From positions 1 to 64,000 of the forward strand of contig JAIQFF010000008.1 in the NCBI GenBank assembly GCA_020073395.1: DNA of 64,000 nucleotides. Reading direction: 5' to 3'. The position numbers and the translations under genes are program-made. The first letter of the stretch is position 1; every line of letters starts with the position of its first letter. Shown here piece after piece: positions 34,407 to 41,728 of the stretch. Under the pieces are notes generated by a model, which was given only the letters and a program-made list of their open reading frames with translations, was not told the DNA's origin and searched no databases. The DNA comes from Terriglobia bacterium. Its GTDB lineage: Bacteria; Acidobacteriota; Terriglobia; Terriglobales; Acidobacteriaceae.

Positions 34407-34521
34407 GCCCGGACCCATGACCGGGCGGGCGAGTGAAACTCGCCGAGGTTTCTGCGCGGTCTGAGAAAAAACCAGCCGGGCTTGGCCCGGCCGGGCGAGT
34501 GAGGGCAACCGCCCCTACGTG
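34401..34521. repeat. Compound hairpin repeat block
   Basis: ACGTAGGCCCGGACCCATGA, then GGGCGAGTGAAACTCGCC, and GCCGGGCTTGGCCCGGC with GGGCGAGTGAGGGCAACCGC ending CCCTACGTGG. The first half matches the element at 47018-47069 and the last part that at 874-904. It supplies the dgt stop and runs to the end of the convergent sugar-dehydrogenase gene. Confidence 0.8.
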
Positions 34522-35645
34522 GTTCCCGAGCTCCACGTCACGCGATACACCAGGCCTGCGGAATCATCGCTGACGTACAACACTCCATCCGGCCCGACGA
34601 CCAGCCCAACCGGCCGTCCCATCCACTTTCCCTTCCTGGTCTCACCCGGCCGGATCCATCCGCTAATGAAGTCTTCCGGCGGACCCTGCGGTTCGCCCTT
34701 ATCGTTGAACTTTATGCGGACCACTTTGTAGCCGGTGGGCACACTGCGGTTCCATGATCCGTGAAGAGTCACGAACAAACTTCCGCGATATTCCGCCGGA
34801 AACATTTCGCCGTCGTAGAACAGCAAACCGAGCGGAGCCGAATGCGCCTGCATCTCGACCGCGGGAGCAATCGTCTTCGAGCAGTCATAGTCTTTGCGTT
34901 GGGAGCGGTCCGGAACGCGGTTGCCGTAGCAGTAGGGCCAGCCGGCATCGCCACCGCGCGGACCGAGATCATTGACCTCTTCGGGCGGCAGGTTGTCACC
35001 CAGCCAGTCGCGGCCATTGTCGGTGGCCCAGATGGTGCCGGTTTTCGGATTGAGTGTCAGCCCGACAGCATTCCTCAGGCCGGAGGCAAAATTGCGTTCG
35101 CCGCTTCCGTCTTCGTTGTACTCGGTCACGGCGGCGCGGCGCTTGTCGTCTTCCACGCAGACATTGCAACTGGATCCGGTGGCGACGTACATCTTGCCAT
35201 TGGTGAAAAGAATGGTTCGGGTCGAGTGCCCGCCGCCGCTGCCTGGAAGGTCGGCGATCTTCTGGCCGTTGCCGGCGTGCAATTGCGCTTCGTCCCAGTC
35301 GTAACGCCACACCGCGTTGATCTCAGCGATGTAGAGCTTTCCCTTGTGAAACGCGATGCCATGCGGCGCGTTTAAGCCCGACAGCACGGAGACCGTCCGT
35401 TCCGCGTGCCCGGTGTGTTTCGTATCGGGGAGAGCCAGCACCCTGCCATCGCTCGTGTCGGTCACCAGCAGCACTCCACCCGGACTGAAGGCCATCTGCC
35501 GCGCATGCGGCGCGGTGGCGAAAAGGGAAATATGGAAACCCGGCGGCAATTTCAACCGGGTCAAGTCAAGTTGTTCCGCGTGGTTGCAGGACAGCAGGAG
35601 CAAAGGAAGCAGGGCACAAACCCAGACGCGCGTGAGAACCCTCAA
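34515..35645 (-). CDS. PQQ-dependent sugar dehydrogenase-like lipoprotein (sorbosone/GDH fold)
   Basis: 376 residues from the TTG at 35645, chosen because it opens an ideal lipoprotein signal (LRVLTRVWVCALLPLLLLSC; Cys 20). The frame is open to a GTG at 35741, which would push the lipobox to residue 52. The mature part is a six-bladed beta-propeller of the soluble glucose/sorbosone dehydrogenase family: LPPGFHISLFATAPHARQMA, GLNAPHGIAFHKGKLYIAEI, GGGHSTRTILF (catalytic-His region), FASGLRNAVGLTLNPKTGTI and ATDNGRDWLGD with Ca2+/PQQ ligands. It likely oxidises sugars or aldoses at the outer-membrane periplasmic face. PQQ binding is by family; the electron acceptor is unknown. Confidence 0.83.
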   Translation of the reverse strand: MRVLTRVWVCALLPLLLLSCNHAEQLDLTRLKLPPGFHISLFATAPHARQMAFSPGGVLLVTDTSDGRVLALPDTKHTGHAERTVSVLSGLNAPHGIAFHKGKLYIAEINAVWRYDWDEAQLHAGNGQKIADLPGSGGGHSTRTILFTNGKMYVATGSSCNVCVEDDKRRAAVTEYNEDGSGERNFASGLRNAVGLTLNPKTGTIWATDNGRDWLGDNLPPEEVNDLGPRGGDAGWPYCYGNRVPDRSQRKDYDCSKTIAPAVEMQAHSAPLGLLFYDGEMFPAEYRGSLFVTLHGSWNRSVPTGYKVVRIKFNDKGEPQGPPEDFISGWIRPGETRKGKWMGRPVGLVVGPDGVLYVSDDSAGLVYRVTWSSGTT

Positions 35646-35971
35646 TGCTCGAACTGCGCGCGGGAAAACTCCGGGAAGGATGTATCTGGCCGGCAGCGAC
35701 GGTGTTACTCGATTACTGCAACTTTTTGCAGCCATGGGCACACGCAGTTTTTATATCAGATTTCGCCAAAATTACCCGGCATTGCGCTTTTTCGCTCCCG
35801 CCCTCCCCCTTGCGGCGTTACAATGTGTTGTTAGCTAACGACTTAGATTTGCCGTGGTTTGGCATTCGACCTGTTATATACAGAGCAGGCGTCAAGCGGG
35901 ATCAGGACGCCGATCTTTTTGCATTTTTGCTGGAGTGGAGCTCGATGCTCCCCCACCTGGAGGACGTAGAA
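35646..35971. other. Divergent regulatory interval between the sugar dehydrogenase and ompA-like genes
   Basis: 326 nt without a supported gene. It contains the 18-bp motif and TACAAT of the ompA-like gene (35783-35824), then a ~140-nt leader. An open frame crosses it on each strand, but neither starts with a plausible signal. Confidence 0.6.
35783..35824 (+). promoter_or_regulatory. Promoter region with shared 18-bp motif (ompA-like gene)
   Basis: TGCGCTTTTTCGCTCCCG (35783-35800), 18 nt, TACAAT (35819-35824). Further upstream ATTACC and CCGG words also agree with the TPR-gene promoter at 30304. Predicted leader ~140 nt. Confidence 0.55.
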
Positions 35972-36838
35972 ATGAAGAATCGTATGTTTGTAGCGCTGCT
36001 TCTGGCCGGTGTGCTAGCGCTTCCCGCTCTGGCGCAGCAGGCCGCCCCTGCCACGCAGGACCAACCCGCTGCCGCCGCTTCCGGCGCAAGCGGCAAGCCC
36101 GCTTTGCAGCCCGACACCCATGAGGGTTTCTGGGGCAAGCTCAATCCCTTCGCTCGCAAGAAATATGTGCAGCGTCAGACCGCTCCCATCCGGGATCGCG
36201 TGAACGAGTTGGATGAACTCACCTCCGCGAACTCCAAGATGATCAAGGACACCGATGCGCGCGCCCAGGAAGGTATCCGCCTGGCCTCGACCAAGGCCAA
36301 CGAAGCCGATCAGCACGCGATTGATGCCGGCAACAAGGCCCAGATGGCGCAACAGACCGCGACCCAGGCCAACGCCCGTCTGACCACGGTGGAACAGGTG
36401 GTAGGCAACATCGATCAGTACAAGGCCGCCACGCAGACCGAGATTCGCTTCCGTCCCGGCCAGAGCGTGCTCAGCAAGAACGCCAAGACTGCACTTGATG
36501 ATATGGCGACGCCGTTGAAAGCCCAGCGCGGCTACATCATCGAGGTCCAGGGCTTCTCCTCCGGTCACGGCCAGGCTGCGATTGCCACCTCACAAAAGAT
36601 GGCCGATGCGGTCGTGCGTTACCTGGTGCTCAGCCACGAAATTCCGGTGTATCGGATTTATGTGGTCGGCATGGGCAATGCTCCCGTGCCCACAGCGGCC
36701 GGCGAAGATGCCAAGACCAAGCGAACCAGTGGTGGACGCGTCGAAATCAGCCTCCTCAAGAACGATCTGGAAACGCTGGCCTCGACCAGTGCTGCCCCGG
36801 CTCCCACGAGCCAGGAACAACCGGCGCCCCCGAAATAG
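35972..36838 (+). CDS. OmpA-family outer-membrane/peptidoglycan-binding protein
   Basis: 288 residues from the ATG at 35972 with GGAGG 8 nt upstream; signal peptide MKNRMFVALLLAGVLALPALA. A Pro/Ala-rich linker is followed by a helical, probably coiled-coil region (ELTSANSKMIKDTDARAQEG to about residue 150), then an OmpA C-terminal domain (TEIRFRPGQSVLSKNAKTAL, IIEVQGFSSGHGQ, IYVVGMGNAPVP, SGGRVEISLL), which binds peptidoglycan. There is no N-terminal barrel, so it may be tethered by its coiled coil like other periplasmic OmpA-C proteins. Ends in a Pro/Ala-rich tail. Followed by a terminator. Confidence 0.88.
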   Translation: MKNRMFVALLLAGVLALPALAQQAAPATQDQPAAAASGASGKPALQPDTHEGFWGKLNPFARKKYVQRQTAPIRDRVNELDELTSANSKMIKDTDARAQEGIRLASTKANEADQHAIDAGNKAQMAQQTATQANARLTTVEQVVGNIDQYKAATQTEIRFRPGQSVLSKNAKTALDDMATPLKAQRGYIIEVQGFSSGHGQAAIATSQKMADAVVRYLVLSHEIPVYRIYVVGMGNAPVPTAAGEDAKTKRTSGGRVEISLLKNDLETLASTSAAPAPTSQEQPAPPK

Positions 36839-36881
36839 TTGAGTTAGGACGACGGACCGAAAGGCCCGAAGCCCTCCCCCG

Positions 36882-36912
36882 AAAGCCTCCCGCGCAAGCA
36901 GGAGGCTTTTTT
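36882..36912 (+). terminator. Rho-independent terminator after the ompA-like gene
   Basis: AAAGCCTCC (36882-36890) and GGAGGCTTT (36901-36909) with a 10-nt loop, running into TTTTTT. Perfect 9-bp stem. Confidence 0.9.
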
Positions 36913-36914
36913 AA

Positions 36915-37070
36915 TTTCAGATTGCTGATTTCAGATTTCAGAATGCCCGCTCTTAGTAGCGCCGGCGTCTCGCCGGCTGTCCGGAGGGCATCCTGCCCTC
37001 CGCGCATCTGGCTTTCCATATCCGGACGGAATTTCAATCCGAAATCCCCAATCTGAAATCTGCAATCGTT
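36915..37070. repeat. Nested repeat: TTTCAGATT words around GCCGGCG and GAGGGC hairpins
   Basis: TTTCAGATTGCTGATTTCAG on the left pairs with CAATCTGAAATCTGCAATCG on the right; between them are CGCCGGCGTCTCGCCGGC and GGAGGGCATCCTGCCCTCC. The outer words recur at 57993-58105. Confidence 0.8.
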
Positions 37071-37076
37071 TCTCCG

Positions 37077-37082
37077 TATAAT
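37077..37082 (+). promoter_or_regulatory. -10 element of a likely leaderless promoter (APC permease)
   Basis: Perfect TATAAT ending 8 nt before the GTG at 37091; CCAACCCC between cannot act as a ribosome binding site. Confidence 0.5.
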
Positions 37083-37090
37083 CCAACCCC

Positions 37091-38398
37091 GTGTCCACCA
37101 CCGCGAAATCCGCCCTGCGCAAAGCCGGCCTGTTTTACTTCGTCTGGGTAATGTTCTCGTACTGCACCGGCGGCCCCTTCGGTCTCGAGGACATGGTCAC
37201 AACTTCCGGCCCCGGCATCACCCTGATCTTCCTGCTGGTGATTCCGTTCTTCTGGTGTATTCCGGTCTCGCTGGTGTCAGCTGAGCTCACTACCGCCATG
37301 CCAGTCGAGGGTGGCTTCTATCGCTGGGTGCGCGCCGGCTTCGGAGACTTCTGGGGATTTCTTGCCGGCTGGTGGAACTGGTCCGCATCGTTCCTGCTAG
37401 GCAGCGTCTATGCGGTGCAGTTCGCCGACTACATGGGCTTTTACTTTCCCGAGCTCACGGGATGGAGGCATTACGTCGTTTCCATCGCCATCGTCGCCGT
37501 GATCACTTACATCAATGTGCGTGGCATTCAAATGGTGGGGAAATTTGCCACCGTGCTTGAGCTTTTCATTCTGCTTCCGGTGCTGGTGCTGGTGGTGATC
37601 GGTCTGGCCAAGTGGCATCACAATCCCTTTGTTCCGGCCGTGCCTCCTCATCAGCCCACGTTCCACGTTTTCGGGGTGGGGCTGGCCCTGGGGCTGTGGC
37701 TGTATTCCGGATACGAGCAGTGTTCGACGGTGGCCGAAGAGGTGGACAACCCGCGCCGCAGCTACCCGCTGGCCCTGGCGCTGGTGGTTCCCATGTCCAT
37801 CGCAGCATACTTTCTGCCTACCCTGGTCTCGCTGGCGGCGCTGGGCAACTGGGAGAGCTGGCATACCGGATATTTCCCGACGGCGGCGCAACTCATCGGA
37901 GGCCGCTGGCTCGGGGCCTGGATGTTCGCGGCGGCTATGGTCACCCAGGTAGCACTCCTCAACAGCACGATCCTGACTTCGACGCGCATGCCTTTTGCCA
38001 TGGCGGAAGATGGCTACCTGCCGCATGCGCTGACCGGCCAACATCGGCGGTATGGGACGCCCTGGATTGCGATCATTGTGTCGGCGGTGGTGTATGGCCT
38101 GCTCGCGCTGCATTCACTAGTGCAGCTCATCAGCATTTACAACTGGCTACGGGTCGCGACCACGGTCATGACTGTACTTGCAGCCTGGCAACTGCGGCGC
38201 AAGCAGCCGGACATGCCGCGGCCGTTTGTGATCCCGGGCGGACGCGCGGGACTGATCTACTCCGTGGTAGCCGTCGTGGTCATGAGCGCAGTAGCGCTGC
38301 TGGGCAGCGACCGCTACGGTTTGCTCTGGGGGCCGGCGGCGCTGGCCGTGGGGCCGGTGGTGTACTTTGCCTTGGGAGCGGCTACACGGCGCGCCTGA
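37091..38398 (+). CDS. APC-superfamily amino-acid/amine permease
   Basis: 435 residues from the GTG at 37091, about 12 TM segments. The first helix region FSYCTGGPFGLEDMVTTSGP is the substrate and Na+/H+ site loop of APC carriers, and MPVEGGFYRWVRAGFGDFWG is the conserved TM3 segment (as in YfnA/PuuP-type transporters). EQCSTVAEEVDNPRRSYPLA is the hallmark APC loop after TM6. Likely imports an amino acid or polyamine by proton symport. The convergent neighbour is an FAD amine oxidase, which suggests an amine substrate, though the two genes are not co-transcribed. Confidence 0.88.
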   Translation: MSTTAKSALRKAGLFYFVWVMFSYCTGGPFGLEDMVTTSGPGITLIFLLVIPFFWCIPVSLVSAELTTAMPVEGGFYRWVRAGFGDFWGFLAGWWNWSASFLLGSVYAVQFADYMGFYFPELTGWRHYVVSIAIVAVITYINVRGIQMVGKFATVLELFILLPVLVLVVIGLAKWHHNPFVPAVPPHQPTFHVFGVGLALGLWLYSGYEQCSTVAEEVDNPRRSYPLALALVVPMSIAAYFLPTLVSLAALGNWESWHTGYFPTAAQLIGGRWLGAWMFAAAMVTQVALLNSTILTSTRMPFAMAEDGYLPHALTGQHRRYGTPWIAIIVSAVVYGLLALHSLVQLISIYNWLRVATTVMTVLAAWQLRRKQPDMPRPFVIPGGRAGLIYSVVAVVVMSAVALLGSDRYGLLWGPAALAVGPVVYFALGAATRRA

Positions 38399-38415
38399 CC
38401 ACGAACCACGTGGTC

Positions 38416-39714
38416 TCAACTTACCCAATCCAGGAATTTATACCAGGCGCCGGCGAATGGCAGGAACCACGGCTTGCCGTTGTACAGCCCAAGCGGCGCG
38501 CCGGGAAAGGGAATCCCCACGAATGGATTCTCGGGCTTCTGGCCGGCGATCATGTGCGCCATCTGCTGGCCCTGCCAGGTGGCCATGGCTACGCCGTGTC
38601 CGGCGTAGCCGACGGCATAGTAGATTCCGTCCATCAGCCCGGCGTGAGGCATGATGTCGAAAGCGAAGTCCAGCGTGCCCCCCCAGACGTGTTCGACTTT
38701 CACATCGCGCAACTGGGGATAGACGTCGATCATGCCGCGCCGCAGAATCTCCGCACTCTTGCGGATCGAATCCCGGGTTTCGGGAAAGAATGCCGCCCGG
38801 CCGCCGAAGAGCATGCGCTGGTCGGGCGTAAGGCGGTAGTAGTAGAGATAATTCTTGGAGTCGTAAATCATTCGATTGCGCGGGCTCAACTCGCGCGCCA
38901 GGGCATCGGGCAGAACTTCCGTGGTGATGATGTAGGAGCCGATGGGTATGAGCTTCTTGCGCAGGGCGGGAGTCGCCGATCCGGTATAGCCGCTGGTGCC
39001 GACGAACACTTCGCGTGCCCACAGAGCGCCGCGAGAAGTGGTGACTCGCCAGCGCTGCGTTCCATGCTGGTCCTCACGTTCAATTTTCTCCACTCGCGTA
39101 TTTTCGAAGACAGTCGCGCCCGCCGTTATCGCTGCCTGCGCCAGTCCGGCCACGTATCGCGCCGGATTCAATCCGGCGCTGGCCGTATCCACCATTCCGC
39201 CGTAGTAGATGGATGATCCGATCTCGGACTGCAGTTCAGCTCGTGGCACGACACGGAGCTGGTGATTGAATTCGCGCGCGATCACTTCCGCCTGGCGAGC
39301 GTAGTCGTCAAAATGCTTCTGCTTGCACGCAACTTCGAGATGTCCGCTGCGGGCAAAGTCGCAATCGATTTTTGCCTCGCTCACCAGGCGTTCCACGCAA
39401 TCAATCGTGGCCAGCGACGCGGCGTACATACGCTGTGCGCGCTCGCGGCCATACATCGAAATCAGCTGGTTGACGCCCAGCTTGAGCCCGGTAAGAACCA
39501 TGCCGCCATTGCGCGAACTGGCGCCCCAGCCGATGGTCTCGGCCTCGAGAACGGCAACCTTGGCCCCGAGTTTCGCCAGCGTCCTCGCCGCCGAGAGTCC
39601 GGTGAAACCGGCTCCAATGATGGCAACGTTAACGCCGCCGGGTAGTGGAAGCGCCGGGTCGGTCTGCGGCATGGTAGCCGTGGTGAGCCAGAAGTTTTGT
39701 TCCCGGATGGGCAT
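38416..39714 (-). CDS. FAD-dependent amine/amino-acid oxidase (DAO family)
   Basis: 432 residues from the ATG at 39714; the frame is open to 39873 but that part is repeat sequence. The N-terminal FAD site is VAIIGAGFTGLSAARTLAKL (Gly 34, 36, 39), then LEAETIGWGASSRNGGM, typical of the glycine/D-amino-acid oxidase family including gamma-glutamylputrescine oxidase (PuuB). WGGTLDFAFDIMPHAGLMDG and GYAGHGVAMATWQGQQMA form the C-terminal FAD region. It would deaminate an amino acid or amine with release of H2O2. The exact substrate is unknown; closeness to an APC permease hints at putrescine or a related amine. Confidence 0.87.
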   Translation of the reverse strand: MPIREQNFWLTTATMPQTDPALPLPGGVNVAIIGAGFTGLSAARTLAKLGAKVAVLEAETIGWGASSRNGGMVLTGLKLGVNQLISMYGRERAQRMYAASLATIDCVERLVSEAKIDCDFARSGHLEVACKQKHFDDYARQAEVIAREFNHQLRVVPRAELQSEIGSSIYYGGMVDTASAGLNPARYVAGLAQAAITAGATVFENTRVEKIEREDQHGTQRWRVTTSRGALWAREVFVGTSGYTGSATPALRKKLIPIGSYIITTEVLPDALARELSPRNRMIYDSKNYLYYYRLTPDQRMLFGGRAAFFPETRDSIRKSAEILRRGMIDVYPQLRDVKVEHVWGGTLDFAFDIMPHAGLMDGIYYAVGYAGHGVAMATWQGQQMAHMIAGQKPENPFVGIPFPGAPLGLYNGKPWFLPFAGAWYKFLDWVS

Positions 39715-39762
39715 GCTCTCTTTCTGTTCGCGAGTGACGAAGCATTGTAACCGCCATCCGCC

Positions 39763-39858
39763 ATGTGGGGACAGCCGCCCTCGGCGGCAAACTCGACGAT
39801 GTGAGGGAACAGGCCCCGCCCTGTCTCTCAAAAACGGAGAGACGAGGACGGGACACCC
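39763..39858. repeat. GGGGACAGCCGCC hairpin followed by CTGTCTCTC hairpin
   Basis: GTGGGGACAGCCGCCCTCGG (one-arm copy of the 10182 family) followed at 39813 by CCCCGCCCTGTCTCTC and CGGAGAGACGAGGACGGG with the ACACCC tail. It occupies the interval between the divergent oxidase and CDF genes. Confidence 0.78.
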
Positions 39859-39889
39859 AAAAGCGTTCAGCACCCATTACCCATGTGCC

Positions 39890-39918
39890 TTGAACGCCAC
39901 ACTCAATCCTCCTAAACT
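39890..39918 (+). promoter_or_regulatory. Promoter of the CDF gene, probably leaderless
   Basis: TTGAAC (39890-39895), 17 nt, TAAACT (39913-39918), then 6 nt to the ATG at 39925. No Shine-Dalgarno. Confidence 0.5.
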
Positions 39919-39924
39919 TGTGAT

Positions 39925-40860
39925 ATGCACGTGCACGCCAGCTCCGGTGGAAGCGAAAAGACGTCACGCATATTGCGCTTTTCGCTGGTCGTTACCGCTG
40001 CCTACATTGTGTTGCTGGTGGCTGCCGGCATTCGTGCCCACTCGCTGGCGCTGCTCTCCGAGGCGGGACACAATCTCTCTGACTTTTTTGCCCTGCTGCT
40101 TTCCCTGACCGCGGTCTACCTGCAGTCCCGCCCGCCCAGTTCCACCAAGACTTACGGCTACCACCGAGCCGGGGTGCTGGCCGCTTTGGTCAACGCGGTA
40201 TCTCTGGTTGCAGTCTCGGGCTTCATTTTCTACGAAGCGTTCCGCCGCCTGCAGAATCCGGAACATGTGCGCGCGGGAGTCATGATCAGCGTGGCCGCCG
40301 CAGGGGTGGTGATGAACGGCGTGATCGCACTGCTGCTGTATCGTGCCGGACGCGATGTCAATATCCGCAGCGCCTTCCTGCACGAGATTGGCGACACGCT
40401 CTCCACGGCCGCGGTCATCGCCGGCGGCTGGGCCATCATGGTCACCGGACAGTACTGGATCGACTCCGTGCTTTCGGTTGGGATCGGAGTCCTCATTCTG
40501 TGGTCGGGCTTCGGCATCGTACGGGAGACCCTCAACATTCTTCTCGAAGGGACGCCACGCGGAGTCAAGCTGGAACAGGTCGAAGCGGCGATGCGGGAGA
40601 TTGATGGTGTAAACGATGTCCACGATCTGCACGTCTGGAGCATCGGTTCGGAGACGCGGGCGCTTTCCTGCCACATTTCGATCGCTGACATTCCACCATC
40701 GGTCAGCGAGCGCATTCTGCGCGATGTAAAAGACCGCCTGCGCGAAGAGTTTCACATCGCCCACACCACCATCCAGTTTGAAAATGTGGTTTGCGAAGTG
40801 GCGCATGGTTGCGTGATTCCGGTGACGGGGTCGACGAGCGCAAAGGAACACAGGCACTAG
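39925..40860 (+). CDS. Cation diffusion facilitator (Zn/Co/Cd efflux)
   Basis: 311 residues, six TM helices and a cytosolic C-terminal domain. Divalent-metal/proton antiporter of the CzcD/ZitB type that lowers cytosolic Zn2+ or related ions. The intramembrane site is formed by H49xxxD53 (EAGHNLSD, TM2) and H153xxxD157 (HEIGDTLS, TM5). The C-terminal VNDVHDLHVWSIGSETRALS and EFHIAHTTIQFE carry the cytosolic metal-sensing His/Asp residues. A second His-rich tail (CEVAHGC, KEHRH) is present. The N-terminal MHVHAS is also His-containing. Confidence 0.93.
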   Translation: MHVHASSGGSEKTSRILRFSLVVTAAYIVLLVAAGIRAHSLALLSEAGHNLSDFFALLLSLTAVYLQSRPPSSTKTYGYHRAGVLAALVNAVSLVAVSGFIFYEAFRRLQNPEHVRAGVMISVAAAGVVMNGVIALLLYRAGRDVNIRSAFLHEIGDTLSTAAVIAGGWAIMVTGQYWIDSVLSVGIGVLILWSGFGIVRETLNILLEGTPRGVKLEQVEAAMREIDGVNDVHDLHVWSIGSETRALSCHISIADIPPSVSERILRDVKDRLREEFHIAHTTIQFENVVCEVAHGCVIPVTGSTSAKEHRH

Positions 40861-40891
40861 CGGGATCGGTGCTTCTTCGCACGTACTTTTC

Positions 40892-40920
40892 TTCACAAGT
40901 TACAGACATCTTTTTACAAT
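40892..40920 (+). promoter_or_regulatory. Sigma-70-like promoter with long leader (small exported protein)
   Basis: TTCACA (40892-40897), 17 nt, TACAAT (40915-40920). The next start codon is at 41158, so the transcript would begin with a leader of about 230 nt. Best -35/-10 match in the window. Confidence 0.6.
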
Positions 40921-41157
40921 AAAGAGACAAGATCCGCGCACCTGCATTGCCTCCGCTGAATCAAACCTTTCAAACACACTGAAGATTCTTCAAGAACAGA
41001 CCGCGGTCGAAGTAAGCACCAGGCAGCGGCAGGCACCTTGGAGCGAGCCTGATTCACGGCAGATTTCCATGGCTGTGGTTGAAACCGTGGAACGGGGGCG
41101 CTCCAAGATCGACATTGAAACAGCAACTAACAAGGGTCACAGACAAAAGGAGAAATC

Positions 41158-41571
41158 ATGAAGAAGTATTTGTTCAGCGCGCTGGTTACGTTCGCCGGTC
41201 TGTTCGCACTGGCTGCAAGCGCTCAGGCGCAGACCGGTGACGTCTTAGTGCAGATCAAGCAGGATTTCACGGCAGGGGGCAAGGCGTTTCCCGCCGGAAC
41301 ATACAAGGTCTTACAATCCTTCCCGGGAACGGCCCAGACGCTGGTTCTTCGCAACCAGGAATCGGGCGGATCGGCATTCCTCATTCCAACCGCGCACGAC
41401 GCGCTCTCGTCGAAGCAGCCTGAAGTAAAGCTGACCCGAGTGGGCGATGTGTACTACCTGACTGAAGTGGCGACTGAGCTTGGGGTGTACACTCTGGCCC
41501 CGGCCCGGGTCGAGACTCGCACCGCCAAGGCAACGGACCGCGGCGTAATGTCTCCATCGGGAAGCAACTAG
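41158..41571 (+). CDS. Small exported protein, conserved-looking, unknown function
   Basis: 137 residues with AAAAGGAG before the ATG. Signal peptide MKKYLFSALVTFAGLFALAA, cut after AQA. The mature part is a small beta-rich domain (DVLVQIKQDFTAGGKAFPAG, TYKVLQSFPGTAQTLVLRNQ, VYYLTEVATELGVYTLAPAR); the GGKAFPAGTYKV segment recalls small acidobacterial secreted proteins of unknown role. No catalytic motif and no anchor. It is well expressed by the look of its promoter and Shine-Dalgarno. A hairpin follows the stop. Confidence 0.8.
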   Translation: MKKYLFSALVTFAGLFALAASAQAQTGDVLVQIKQDFTAGGKAFPAGTYKVLQSFPGTAQTLVLRNQESGGSAFLIPTAHDALSSKQPEVKLTRVGDVYYLTEVATELGVYTLAPARVETRTAKATDRGVMSPSGSN

Positions 41572-41600
41572 GTGGGTTGGAACACCCGGAGTAGCGGTAA

Positions 41601-41632
41601 CGGCAAGCGCCAGGGCGCTCTGGCACTTGCCG
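41601..41632 (+). terminator. Probable terminator hairpin after the small exported protein
   Basis: CGGCAAG-C-GCCAG pairs with CTGGC-A-CTTGCCG around GGCGCT. Strong 12-bp stem with one mismatch; the T tract is short (TTTAT), so termination efficiency is uncertain. Confidence 0.6.
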
Positions 41633-41728
41633 TTTATGCAATCGAAGTCTGGGGGCAGTGCAAGAGTCCAGCGGGTCGGCGATGTTTCGTAACGGTGGGG
41701 TGAGCGCCATTGGAAGCGAGCAATCCCG

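Noticed and set aside
37612-39216. 534-codon plus-strand frame across the APC permease and the FAD oxidase
   Set aside because: It crosses the ends of two well-supported genes; its translation is Gly/Arg/Ala-rich without family motifs, as expected of a shadow frame in GC-rich DNA.
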